Of a DNA stretch of 7,103 bases, positions 1 to 5,861 are shown one piece after another; position 1 is the first letter of the stretch; every line of letters begins with the position of its first letter. Under the pieces are notes generated by a model. That model was not told the origin of the DNA, searched no databases, and worked only from the letters and a program-made list of their open reading frames with translations. This DNA is from an uncultured Ruminococcus sp. (GTDB lineage: Bacteria > Bacillota > Clostridia > Oscillospirales > Acutalibacteraceae). Position numbers and translations under genes: made by a program. The stretch lies in NCBI GenBank assembly GCA_900554995.1, contig USJJ01000062.1, forward strand, positions 1-7,103, given 5' to 3'.

Positions 1-504
1 AACTCCGTTCTCATAGAACAGATTGCTCACCGACTGAGCGGAATCTGACGGGACAGCGATAATTCCGATCCTGATATCGTTCGCCTTGCAGAAATCCGAA
101 AATTCCGTCATCGGCAATATCGGTTTGCCGCCCTCTGACACCGTATCCGACGCAACCTTTGCGTCAAATGCGGCGAGTACCGGGATTCCGAAATCTTCAA
201 ATCCCGAGTAATCAAGCAAAGCTTTTCCGAGCCGTCCCGCACCGACAATGACCGCATTGACCTTTTCTCCGGTCATAAATCCTTGCAGGCTTTCAATCAG
301 CTCACTGCGCTTGTATCCGACCTTCGGTTTTCCCGAGCCGCACAGCGCTCCGAGATCCTTTCTTACCTGAACCTCTCCGAGCCCCAGCTCCTTGGCAATC
401 ACCGTTGAGGATATGAACTGCATATCCGACGGCAGACCTCTGAGAAATCTGAGATACATCGGGATTCTGCCCAACGCCGGTCGGGATATCTCCGTCTCTT
501 TCAA
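1..504 (-). CDS. rex: Redox-sensing transcriptional repressor Rex (3' end outside window)
   Basis: Rex is a cytosolic dimeric repressor that senses the NADH/NAD+ ratio and controls fermentation and energy genes; NADH releases it from DNA. The window shows 168 residues of a protein that is usually about 210. Residues 8-80 form the winged-helix DNA-binding domain, with the family pattern LGLGEVQVRKDL followed by GKPKVGYKRSEL. A Rossmann NAD(H) domain follows: VIVGAGRLGKAL (GxGxxG at 88-93), then AAFDAK after the second strand, then IIAVPSDSAQ. The sequence stops just before the expected C-terminal swapped helix, so truncation is by the window edge only. The start is a TTG at 504-502. A strong SD (GGGAGGTG) lies 5 bases upstream, and no in-frame ATG occurs before an upstream stop. 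The gene follows the sugar kinase on the same strand but has its own promoter and Rex-like operator, which suggests autoregulation. Identification is firm; the start is likely. Confidence 0.93.
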   Translation of the reverse strand, partial: MKETEISRPALGRIPMYLRFLRGLPSDMQFISSTVIAKELGLGEVQVRKDLGALCGSGKPKVGYKRSELIESLQGFMTGEKVNAVIVGAGRLGKALLDYSGFEDFGIPVLAAFDAKVASDTVSEGGKPILPMTEFSDFCKANDIRIGIIAVPSDSAQSVSNLFYENGV

Positions 505-540
505 ATTGACACCTCCCGTGAACGCACACCGTTCCTTTGA

Positions 541-558
541 TTGTTATTATTTTATCAA
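541..558 (-). promoter_or_regulatory. Candidate Rex operator (autoregulatory)
   Basis: The 18-mer TTGTTATTATTTTATCAA (plus strand) matches 12 of the 14 fixed positions of the clostridial Rex site TTGTTAA-N4-TTAACAA, as I remember that consensus. It lies 37 bases upstream of the rex start codon and covers the proposed -10 hexamer, so bound Rex would block RNA polymerase. That Rex regulates its own gene is known in several Bacillota; binding here is inference from position and match. Confidence 0.6.
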
Positions 559-577
559 AGTTTCTGCGTTTTGGGAA
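549..577 (-). promoter_or_regulatory. Promoter of rex
   Basis: On the minus strand a -35 TTCCCA (577-572, 4 of 6) is separated by 17 bases from a -10 TAAAAT (554-549, 5 of 6). Transcription would start near 542, giving a leader of about 38 bases with the SD GGGAGGTG. The -10 lies inside the candidate Rex operator. The -35 is weak. Confidence 0.45.
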
Positions 578-590
578 TTGCCTCTTTCTC

Positions 591-615
591 ATATCGGTAT
601 TGCGTTTATCGATAT
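591..615. repeat. Imperfect inverted repeat upstream of the rex promoter
   Basis: ATATCGGTA (591-599) and TATCGATAT (607-615) are 9-base arms with one mismatch (a G-T pair if read as plus-strand RNA) around a 7-base centre. It sits between the kinase stop and the rex -35. No T-run follows on the minus strand, so it is not a canonical terminator for the kinase; an operator is possible. Confidence 0.35.
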
Positions 616-650
616 ACCTTTGACTGAACATTGTTTTTTCTTTTTTAAAA

Positions 651-1574
651 TCAGACTTTATCGGGTATGGAAGCTATTGCGCCGTATTTTTCGGTGCTTT
701 TTCCCGAAACGTATACGGCTTTTTGTGTAATTTTTATTGCATCGTCAAATGTGAGTTCACTGAGACTTTTGCCTTTCTTGATAAATTCACTGACGAAAGT
801 GCCTAAAAAGATGTCTCCGGCTCCCGTTGTGTCAACGGTTTTCGCCTCAATAGCCGGAATACGGCGATTCTCACCCTTGAAGAAAAGCTCTGCGCCCTTA
901 TCTCCGTCCGTCACGAGTGCAAGCCGAATGCCTTTTTCAAAGAGAAATTCGATACCCTTTTCTCCGCCGATCATCTTCAGCTCGTCGGCTGAGAGTTTAA
1001 TTATGTCGACATACGGGAGCAGTACCGTCATTCGTTCCTTCGCCTTTTCGGGGCTGTCCCACAGAGGCGGACGGTAATTGGGGTCATAGGTCACGGTACA
1101 GCCGCATTCTTTTGCGGTCTTAACTGCTATTTCCGTTGAAAAATACGACGGCTCGTCCGTCAGCGAGAGTGAGCCGAAATGGAAAACCTTTGAATCGGCA
1201 ATCAATTTTTTATCAACATCCGTTTCATAGATAAAACGGTCTGCACCGTAGGTTCTGTAAAAACTGAATCTGCGGTCCCCCATGCTGTCCAGTTCAACGA
1301 AGGCAAGGGTGGTATTATGCTCCTCATCCCTTTTAATATAATCGCAGGAAATTCCGCACGACCTGACCGTGTCAATAAGGAAGTCGCCTAAAAGATCATC
1401 ACCGACCCTGCCGATAAAAGCGGTATTGAGTCCCGCCTTTGCCGCAGTTGCAAGCACATTCAGCGGTGCACCGCCCGCTTTGCGTATAAGACGCATATCG
1501 CCTACTGAATCCGTGCCGTCGGGAACAAAGTCAATCAGAATTTCACCGAGGGCAGTAATATCATATTTTCTCAC
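651..1574 (-). CDS. PfkB-family carbohydrate kinase (fructokinase-like)
   Basis: A cytosolic ATP-dependent sugar kinase of the ribokinase/PfkB fold, about 307 residues, normal for the family. The N-terminal strand is DITALGEILIDF. The substrate-side glycine motif is AGGAPLN at about 33-39, followed by GRVGDDLLGD. A YDPNYRPPLW segment at about 164-173 resembles fructokinases (D-x-NYRP-x-LW). The second PfkB signature is DTTGAGD at about 248-254, whose last Asp is the expected catalytic base; TDGDKGAE upstream belongs to the ATP site. Fructokinase is the best guess from DPNYRPxLW, but 2-keto-3-deoxygluconate or another sugar cannot be excluded. I chose the GTG at 1574: the purine stretch AAAGGGTGATC precedes it at proper spacing, whereas the upstream in-frame GTG at 1583 would lie inside the SD and only about 8 bases after the predicted mRNA start. 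It is divergent from the deacetylase. No clear terminator follows. Confidence 0.88.
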   Translation of the reverse strand: MRKYDITALGEILIDFVPDGTDSVGDMRLIRKAGGAPLNVLATAAKAGLNTAFIGRVGDDLLGDFLIDTVRSCGISCDYIKRDEEHNTTLAFVELDSMGDRRFSFYRTYGADRFIYETDVDKKLIADSKVFHFGSLSLTDEPSYFSTEIAVKTAKECGCTVTYDPNYRPPLWDSPEKAKERMTVLLPYVDIIKLSADELKMIGGEKGIEFLFEKGIRLALVTDGDKGAELFFKGENRRIPAIEAKTVDTTGAGDIFLGTFVSEFIKKGKSLSELTFDDAIKITQKAVYVSGKSTEKYGAIASIPDKV

Positions 1575-1597
1575 GGCGATCACCCTTTCTTTATATA

Positions 1598-1626
1598 ATT
1601 ATATAATAACACTTTATATTTTTCAA
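1598..1626 (-). promoter_or_regulatory. Strong sigma-A-type promoter of the sugar kinase
   Basis: On the minus strand TTGAAA (1626-1621), a 17-base spacer and a perfect TATAAT (1603-1598) precede the kinase. The mRNA would start near 1591, leaving a short leader of about 17 bases to the GTG at 1574. This supports that start over the GTG at 1583. Confidence 0.75.
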
Positions 1627-1638
1627 GCGGTTTGTATA

Positions 1639-1667
1639 TTTAAAGTGCTTGCTTTTTTGTGTATGAT
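1639..1667 (+). promoter_or_regulatory. Probable promoter of the ChbG/YdjC-like gene
   Basis: TTTAAA (1639-1644, 4 of 6), 17 bases, then TATGAT (1662-1667, 5 of 6). The mRNA would begin near 1674, only about 8 bases before the ATG at 1682 but about 50 before the SD at 1717, which favours a start downstream of that ATG. An alternative pair is TTGCTT/TAAAAT about 9 bases further on. The -35 of the divergent kinase promoter lies only about 12 bases away. Confidence 0.45.
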
Positions 1668-1720
1668 ATAGTAAAATATGTATGGTTATACAGTCATTCT
1701 CCGAACGAGAAAAAACAGGA

Positions 1721-2599
1721 GTGATAATTATCAGTAAGTATCTTATTATAAACGCCGACGACTTCGGACTTTGCCATTCGGCAAATGAGGCTTGCATGGA
1801 TCTTTTTGAAAGCGGCTGTCTGCTTTCCTCAACAATAATGGCTCCGTGCCCCGGCGCAGATGAGGCAATTGAATTTGCAAAAGCACACCCTCAGTACGCT
1901 ATCGGAGTCCACCTCACCCACACTAACGAGTGGATGGACAAATTCCCATGGGGTCCTTTGACCGACGGAAAGAGCATCAGAACCCCCGAGGGCAGAATGT
2001 GGCCCGAAAGTGAAGACTTTGAGGCTCACTGTTCATATGACGACGCTTGTGCCGAAACTCTTGCTCAAATTGAATACTGTGAAAAGAAGGGCATGAAGCC
2101 GTCGCACGTTGACTCACATATGGGCGCTCTTTACGGGCTCAACGGCAAGCTGAAAATGCTCCCGAAAACTCTCGCAATCTGCGGCAAAAAGGGCTATCCG
2201 TTCCGTATGTTTTCAAAGCCTCTCGAATCCCAGTGTCCTCCGGGCACACCGATGTGGCTTTTCAAAGCGGCGTGCCGTTTCTCGGGTATGTTCGGCAAAA
2301 TAAACCATGTTCCGATGCCGGATTATCTCATTTTCCCCGAGAGCATTGAAAGCGGCGATTCCTATGAAGATTTTAAGCACAATTTCATCACATATCTTAC
2401 GAACATTCCGGATGGGATCTGTGAGACGTATATACACCCCGCCCTTGCTACCGACGAGATGAAAGCCATAACCGGAAGATGGAAAAGAAGATACTGGGAG
2501 TATCTCATTATGAAAGATCCCGATATTTACAAGGCGTTTGACGAGCACAATATCAAGCTCATCAGCTACCGTGACCTCGTAAAGCTGAAGAAAGTATAA
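1721..2599 (+). CDS. ChbG/YdjC (ChbG/HpnK) family carbohydrate deacetylase
   Basis: A metal-dependent deacetylase; characterised relatives remove N-acetyl groups from chitooligosaccharides (ChbG) or act in hopanoid synthesis (HpnK). There is no signal peptide, so it is cytosolic. Counted from the GTG at 1721 it has 292 residues, rather longer than the ~250 of E. coli ChbG. Motifs are YLIINADDFG (Asp pair at 12-13), GVHLTH (62-67), HVDSHMG (129-135) and YIHPA with a late His near 239. Together these are the usual metal and catalytic set. The start is uncertain. An ATG at 1682 would add 13 residues but has no SD. The good SD AGGAGTGAT (1717-1725) points to ATT at 1727 or ATC at 1730, which would give a protein beginning just before the family's KYLIINADDFG. 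I give the GTG at 1721 as a compromise. The gene stands alone on the plus strand, divergent from the kinase, and ends in a terminator. The substrate is not determined. Confidence 0.88.
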   Translation: MIIISKYLIINADDFGLCHSANEACMDLFESGCLLSSTIMAPCPGADEAIEFAKAHPQYAIGVHLTHTNEWMDKFPWGPLTDGKSIRTPEGRMWPESEDFEAHCSYDDACAETLAQIEYCEKKGMKPSHVDSHMGALYGLNGKLKMLPKTLAICGKKGYPFRMFSKPLESQCPPGTPMWLFKAACRFSGMFGKINHVPMPDYLIFPESIESGDSYEDFKHNFITYLTNIPDGICETYIHPALATDEMKAITGRWKRRYWEYLIMKDPDIYKAFDEHNIKLISYRDLVKLKKV

Positions 2600-2603
2600 G
2601 TGC

Positions 2604-2641
2604 AACCCTCTGAGAAACGAACTATTTCTCGGAGGGTTTTT
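2604..2641 (+). terminator. Intrinsic terminator after the deacetylase
   Basis: AACCCTCTGAGAAA (2604-2617) pairs with TTTCTCGGAGGGTT (2625-2638) over 14 bases with a single T-G wobble; the loop is 7 bases and a T-run ends at 2641. It begins 5 bases after the stop codon. The minus side lacks a T-run, so it should not stop the convergent gene efficiently. Confidence 0.9.
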
Positions 2642-2664
2642 ACGATTATTTGAGTCGCCGTCTT

Positions 2665-3090
2665 TTACTTTTTCGCATAACTCTCCATAGTTTTCCGTAT
2701 TTCGTTGAACGCTTTCATAGCGTTTGACGGGAGGAGCTGCTTGCTTGAGATTTTATAGGCTTTCGGTTCGCCGTCCTCCGAAACGGCAATCCGAACAGTT
2801 ATGATCTCCTCGTCATTGACAAGCACGGGATTTTCCATACGTGCAATCCATCTGAGCATTCTGTATCGGTCAACAATTTTTGCGATTTCATCAAAAATGT
2901 CCGAACTGATATCATAATATTTCTCGCGTTCAAAGGTTGCCTGATTGACAACGTTCGACACTGCAAGCTCGGCGGTTTTTTCGCCGTTTTTTGACGCTCT
3001 GAGATGATATGACCCTCCCTCGATTCCGCCGCTGACGGTATACTCGCATTTAATTATATCGCCCCTGCGCTCCGTTTTGAATTCTGCCAT
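2665..3090 (-). CDS. Conserved-looking hypothetical protein, 141 residues
   Basis: I do not recognise the family. The protein is short, charged and soluble, with no signal peptide, membrane helix or Cys-His metal motif. The N-terminal third looks beta-rich (IIKCEYTVSGG, SYHLRASKNG). A helical middle follows (about 63-85, DIFDEIAKIVDRYRMLRWIARM), then a strand pair (IITVRIAVSED, AYKISSKQL), and a C-terminal helix ending ESYAKK. The start is the ATG at 3090, preceded by SD GGAGTGATC with 3 bases to the ATG. An ATG at 3108 would overlap the -10 box and is rejected. The gene is real rather than a chance frame: it has a good promoter, a good SD and codon use like its neighbours. It is monocistronic, convergent with the deacetylase and separated from the upstream operon by a terminator. 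The context gives no functional clue. Confidence 0.75.
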   Translation of the reverse strand: MAEFKTERRGDIIKCEYTVSGGIEGGSYHLRASKNGEKTAELAVSNVVNQATFEREKYYDISSDIFDEIAKIVDRYRMLRWIARMENPVLVNDEEIITVRIAVSEDGEPKAYKISSKQLLPSNAMKAFNEIRKTMESYAKK

Positions 3091-3106
3091 AAAGATCACT
3101 CCGTTC

Positions 3107-3136
3107 ATTATATCGCTTACAATTCTATTTTATCAA
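3107..3136 (-). promoter_or_regulatory. Strong promoter of the 141-residue hypothetical gene
   Basis: TTGATA (3136-3131), an 18-base spacer and a perfect TATAAT (3112-3107) on the minus strand. Transcription would start near 3100-3103, next to the SD at 3102-3094, so the mRNA leader is very short. Confidence 0.7.
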
Positions 3137-3165
3137 AATAAGAAATAAAACGCAATACTAATACG

Positions 3166-3203
3166 AAAAAAGCTATAATTCACAATCAAGCGAATTATAG
3201 CTT
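3166..3203 (-). terminator. Intrinsic terminator of the isomerase/oxidoreductase operon
   Basis: A perfect 12-base stem, AAGCTATAATTC (3170-3181) with GAATTATAGCTT (3192-3203), has a 10-base loop. On the minus strand a T-run (3171-3166) follows. It lies about 27 bases past the oxidoreductase stop. The other side also has several Ts, so it may work both ways, but no plus-strand gene enters it. Confidence 0.88.
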
Positions 3204-3229
3204 CGTTTTATTAGGTTAATGCCGAAATT

Positions 3230-4384
3230 TTATATCTCGGGAATGACAACCTCAACCTCTTTGCCAAGCTCTGCCGACTTAATGATATGGTCGATAATTG
3301 CCTGGTTGTAGAGAATCTGGCTTGACGGAATCGGAGCGGGATCGCCGTTAGCAATTGCATCAAGGAATGAGCGGCACTTCTTATAGAAAAGTCCCTTGCC
3401 GCTGTTCTCAATAAGGGGAACGACTGTCTGAACCTGCTCGCCCGCAACGTCGTGATAAATCGTCATCGGACCGGACATCTCTCCGTTCCAACACTCTGTT
3501 GACGGAATTCTGAGCGCACCCTCCGTACCGAAAATAATTGTGTCACCCGGTGTGTCGGGATGCATAGCCCATGCAATACGGAAATCAAGAACGATGCCGC
3601 CGTCAAGACGTACAAATGCTGCTGCGAAATCCTCAACATTAAATCTTGCCGCATCGGTCGGATTGTTGTACTTCGGGTTTGTGCCGAAGAAGTTTGAGGT
3701 ATAGCCCGTAACTGTGAGCGGCTTCGGATAACCGATAGCGTTAAGAACAACATCAAGTGAATAGCAGCCGATATCACCCATTGCGCCGATACCTGCTGTC
3801 TTTTTCTCGATAAACGTGCTGTTCGGGATACCGCGACGACGTCCGCCGCCTGTCTGTATGTAGTAGATCTTGCCGAGCTCGCCCGACTGAACGATCTTCT
3901 TAACCATCTTCATATTCTCGTCGTTACGGGGCTGGAATCCGATAGAAAGGAGCTTGCCGCTCTCTTTCTCGGCCTTGCAAATCTCAACAGCCTCCTCGGT
4001 TGTAACGCACATCGGCTTTTCAAGGAGAACATTGACGCCGTGCTTGAGTGAATAGATAGTACACTCGGCATGAGTCATATTGTAGGTACAAACGCTTACA
4101 GCGTCAAGGTCGGGCTCATTGTCAATAAGCTCCTCGTGATTCTTGTAGAAATGTACATTGTCAAGGCGACCGTCCTTGTTGTACCTTGCGGCAAATTTCT
4201 CAGCCTTACCGGGGATAAGATCAGCCATTGCAACGATGTCAACATCGTCCATATCGAGGTAGCTCTCAATATGGGCTTCTGCGATCCAGCCTGTGCCGAT
4301 AATACCTACCTTAAATCTTCTGCCTGTTGAAATTTTTTCTTCCTCAACGGCTTGTGTGAACTGATTCAATACTGCGTCAGACAT
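3230..4384 (-). CDS. Gfo/Idh/MocA family NAD(P)-dependent oxidoreductase
   Basis: Cytosolic sugar or inositol dehydrogenase-type enzyme, 384 residues, typical for the family. A lead of about 24 residues precedes the Rossmann domain. The dinucleotide motif is GIIGTGWIAEAH (27-38); the family EKP motif is LLEKPMCVT (121-128, Lys 123 expected to be catalytic). The C-terminal alpha/beta domain carries GDIGCYSLD (203-211), where Tyr 208 stands at the position of the more usual catalytic His of DxGxHxxD. Tyr there is known from glucose-fructose oxidoreductase and dihydrodiol dehydrogenase relatives, so activity is expected. The start ATG at 4384 has SD AAAGGAG, which overlaps the stop codon (TAA) of the isomerase gene 12 bases upstream, so the two should be translationally coupled. 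It is the last gene of the operon. The substrate is unknown: oxidation of a sugar, glycoside or inositol hydroxyl is family knowledge, not seen here. Confidence 0.9.
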   Translation of the reverse strand: MSDAVLNQFTQAVEEEKISTGRRFKVGIIGTGWIAEAHIESYLDMDDVDIVAMADLIPGKAEKFAARYNKDGRLDNVHFYKNHEELIDNEPDLDAVSVCTYNMTHAECTIYSLKHGVNVLLEKPMCVTTEEAVEICKAEKESGKLLSIGFQPRNDENMKMVKKIVQSGELGKIYYIQTGGGRRRGIPNSTFIEKKTAGIGAMGDIGCYSLDVVLNAIGYPKPLTVTGYTSNFFGTNPKYNNPTDAARFNVEDFAAAFVRLDGGIVLDFRIAWAMHPDTPGDTIIFGTEGALRIPSTECWNGEMSGPMTIYHDVAGEQVQTVVPLIENSGKGLFYKKCRSFLDAIANGDPAPIPSSQILYNQAIIDHIIKSAELGKEVEVVIPEI

Positions 4385-4396
4385 AATAAATCTCCT

Positions 4397-5227
4397 TTAT
4401 TTGTTAATTTCTTTTATATAGTCGATGCTCATTTTTGCGCACTCAAGCGGAGTCTTGTCAAGAGCGGGCTGATCCTGCTCAACAACAACCCACGATGTGC
4501 CGGCTTTCTTGCAAGCTTCAAGAATTTCGGGGAAATTCTGAACGCCGTAGCCGCAGGGGCGGAAACCGAATGCCTCTTCCTCCTCGGCGTCCTGAGCACC
4601 GTCGTCAATACCGATAAGCTGATAGAGCTTTGCCGGCTTGCCCTTGCCGCTCATATGGAAATCCTTAAGGTGAACAACGGGAGCTCTGCCCGAATACTTT
4701 TCAACATACTTTGCCGGATCCTCGCCACCGACATTGACCCAGCAGGTGTCAAGCTCGGTCTGAAGCTCATCCGGAGTAAGCGTTGAATAAAGAAGATCAA
4801 GGCCGTAAACATCGCCGACCTTTTTGAACTCGAAGTCGTGGTTGTGATAAAGGAATGTAATTCCGTATTTCTTACCGATAGCGGCAAAACGGCGAATACC
4901 CTCAACCGTATCATCGAAAAGCTCTGCGCCGGGGCGTCTTTCCTCAACGGCATACGGAATTGCGATATACTTGCAGCCGATCTCTGCATAAGTTGCAATT
5001 GTCTTTTCGGGATCTGCATCAAGCTCGTCATACGGAACGTGAGCGGAGATCGGCTCAACGCCTACCTCGGCGCAAATCTTTTTAACCTCTTCTGCCGAAT
5101 GATCAAAAAGTCCTGCGAACTCGACTCCGTCATAGCCCATGTCCTTAACCTTTTTTATTGTACCTGCAAAGTCCTCCGCCATAGCGTCGCGGACGGAGTA
5201 AAGCTGCAAAGCAACAGGAAAACTCAT
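4397..5227 (-). CDS. Sugar phosphate isomerase/epimerase (xylose isomerase-like TIM barrel)
   Basis: A cytosolic protein of 276 residues in the xylose isomerase-like/AP endonuclease-2 superfamily, which includes IolE, IolI and hydroxypyruvate isomerase. Strand-by-strand signs of the barrel are VALQLYSVRD (5-14), GYDGVEFAG (31-39), PISAHVP (59-65), YIAIPYA (87-93), LYHNHDFEF (126-134), ELDTCWV (158-164), VVHLKDFH (184-191) and VVVEQDQP (247-254). Asp 160, His 186 and Glu 250 are my likely divalent-metal ligands by analogy with IolI. The YHNHDFEF signature is common in isomerase-like proteins encoded beside Gfo/Idh oxidoreductases, as here. The start ATG at 5227 has a perfect SD, AGGAGG (5240-5235). 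It is the first gene of a two-gene operon with its own promoter. Reaction and substrate are not determined: ketose/aldose isomerisation, epimerisation, inosose dehydration or elimination on a 3-keto-glycoside are all possible. Confidence 0.88.
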   Translation of the reverse strand: MSFPVALQLYSVRDAMAEDFAGTIKKVKDMGYDGVEFAGLFDHSAEEVKKICAEVGVEPISAHVPYDELDADPEKTIATYAEIGCKYIAIPYAVEERRPGAELFDDTVEGIRRFAAIGKKYGITFLYHNHDFEFKKVGDVYGLDLLYSTLTPDELQTELDTCWVNVGGEDPAKYVEKYSGRAPVVHLKDFHMSGKGKPAKLYQLIGIDDGAQDAEEEEAFGFRPCGYGVQNFPEILEACKKAGTSWVVVEQDQPALDKTPLECAKMSIDYIKEINK

Positions 5228-5257
5228 AGTAAAACCTCCTAAGATGTGTTTTGGTTT

Positions 5258-5286
5258 ATTCTACCATACCCGTCCCAAGAATACAA
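5258..5286 (-). promoter_or_regulatory. Promoter of the isomerase/oxidoreductase operon
   Basis: Minus-strand -10 TAGAAT (5263-5258) with an upstream TG at extended -10 spacing, and a weak -35 TTGTAT (5286-5281) 17 bases away. The start point would be near 5251, with a leader of about 24 bases. No terminator is visible between the gtrA-like gene and this promoter, so some read-through is possible. Confidence 0.55.
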
Positions 5287-5291
5287 GAATA
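5276..5291. repeat. Perfect tandem repeat of 8 bases over the -35 of the operon promoter
   Basis: CAAGAATA occurs twice head-to-tail on the plus strand (5276-5283, 5284-5291), and the second half covers the -35 hexamer. It could be a regulator site with direct half-sites or simply AT-rich chance. Confidence 0.4.
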
Positions 5292-5310
5292 ATACAGTAA
5301 ATTTATGCAA

Positions 5311-5835
5311 TTATTTTTCCTCTTTCTTTTTGTGGAAAAGGATCTTGTCAACAGGAAAATAGATGAAGAACTGAACAGCCGAGCAAACCATCGTTGAAAT
5401 ATTTGCCGCAAGCTGAGTTGAAATGCTGTGAGAAATGAGCCAGCCCTGAATTGTCGGAGCAAGCCAAGCGGAGAAGCAAATAAGCGCAACAGTAAACACT
5501 ATGTAAATCGGCAATGTTATTGCGATGTTGCTTGATGAACCGAAGGTTTTTTCACGGTTAACAAAGAAAGCGACAATCTGCGCAAGAATATTTGCAATGT
5601 TGAACGCAATGAAATATCCGAAGCCCTTGCCCTCTCCGACATAGTTGAAAACGAACCATGTAAAATCGTCATTCATTACCGCTTTTATCTGCGGGAGAAG
5701 CATAATAAGATTGAGCGACGCAAACTGCACGATGCAGGCAAGCAGACTGACAACAATAAATTTCACAAACTGCCAAAGCGTCGCAATTCCCGAGCCCTTC
5801 TGCTCGGCAGATTTATCAATGTTTTTTAAACCCAT
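5311..5835 (-). CDS. GtrA-like integral membrane protein
   Basis: 174 residues. GtrA-family proteins are small four-helix inner-membrane proteins linked to moving or presenting lipid-linked sugars for glycosylation of cell-surface polymers. Hydrophobic segments fall at about 22-46 (QFVKFIVVSLLACIVQFASL), 72-91, 105-127 and 142-160. The loop after helix 2 carries FFVNREKTFGS, the family hallmark (F-x-NR-x-W/K-T-F). A lysine-rich tail (HKKKEEK) is likely cytosolic. The start is ATG at 5835 with SD GAGAGGAAG at good spacing; a TTG six bases upstream (5841) lies within the SD region and is less likely. It is transcribed alone or with read-through into the downstream operon. No glycosyltransferase partner is adjacent in the window, so its pathway is unknown. 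Length fits, although GtrA proteins are often nearer 130-150 residues; extra loop sequence lies between helices 1 and 2. Confidence 0.82.
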   Translation of the reverse strand: MGLKNIDKSAEQKGSGIATLWQFVKFIVVSLLACIVQFASLNLIMLLPQIKAVMNDDFTWFVFNYVGEGKGFGYFIAFNIANILAQIVAFFVNREKTFGSSSNIAITLPIYIVFTVALICFSAWLAPTIQGWLISHSISTQLAANISTMVCSAVQFFIYFPVDKILFHKKKEEK

Positions 5836-5861
5836 ATTCAACTTCCTCTCAGAATAAATAG

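Noticed and set aside
302..730. Overlapping frames on both strands (minus 302-631, plus 392-730) across the rex promoter
   Set aside because: They run through the rex coding region, promoter and kinase end without SD or recognisable motifs.
667..1077. Plus-strand frame of 136 residues opposite the kinase
   Set aside because: Ser/Pro-rich translation typical of an antisense shadow; the PfkB motifs are on the other strand.
1624..1651. CAAGC ... GCTTG inverted repeat in the kinase/deacetylase control region
   Set aside because: Only 5-base arms 18 bases apart; expected by chance.
548..3137. Shared 12-mer TATTTTATCAAA at 548-559 and 3126-3137
   Set aside because: It plays a -10/operator role in one place and a -35 role in the other, and is AT-rich; the second copy does not extend to a Rex site, so it is probably coincidence.
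4352..5242. Two long plus-strand open frames (4352-4786 and 4838-5242) antisense to the isomerase gene
   Set aside because: They lack promoters and SDs and have improbable composition; the minus-strand protein has clear family motifs through the whole stretch.
5258..5283. ATTCT ... AGAAT hairpin as a terminator after the gtrA-like gene
   Set aside because: Five-base AT stem with a long loop and no T-run; it overlaps promoter elements.
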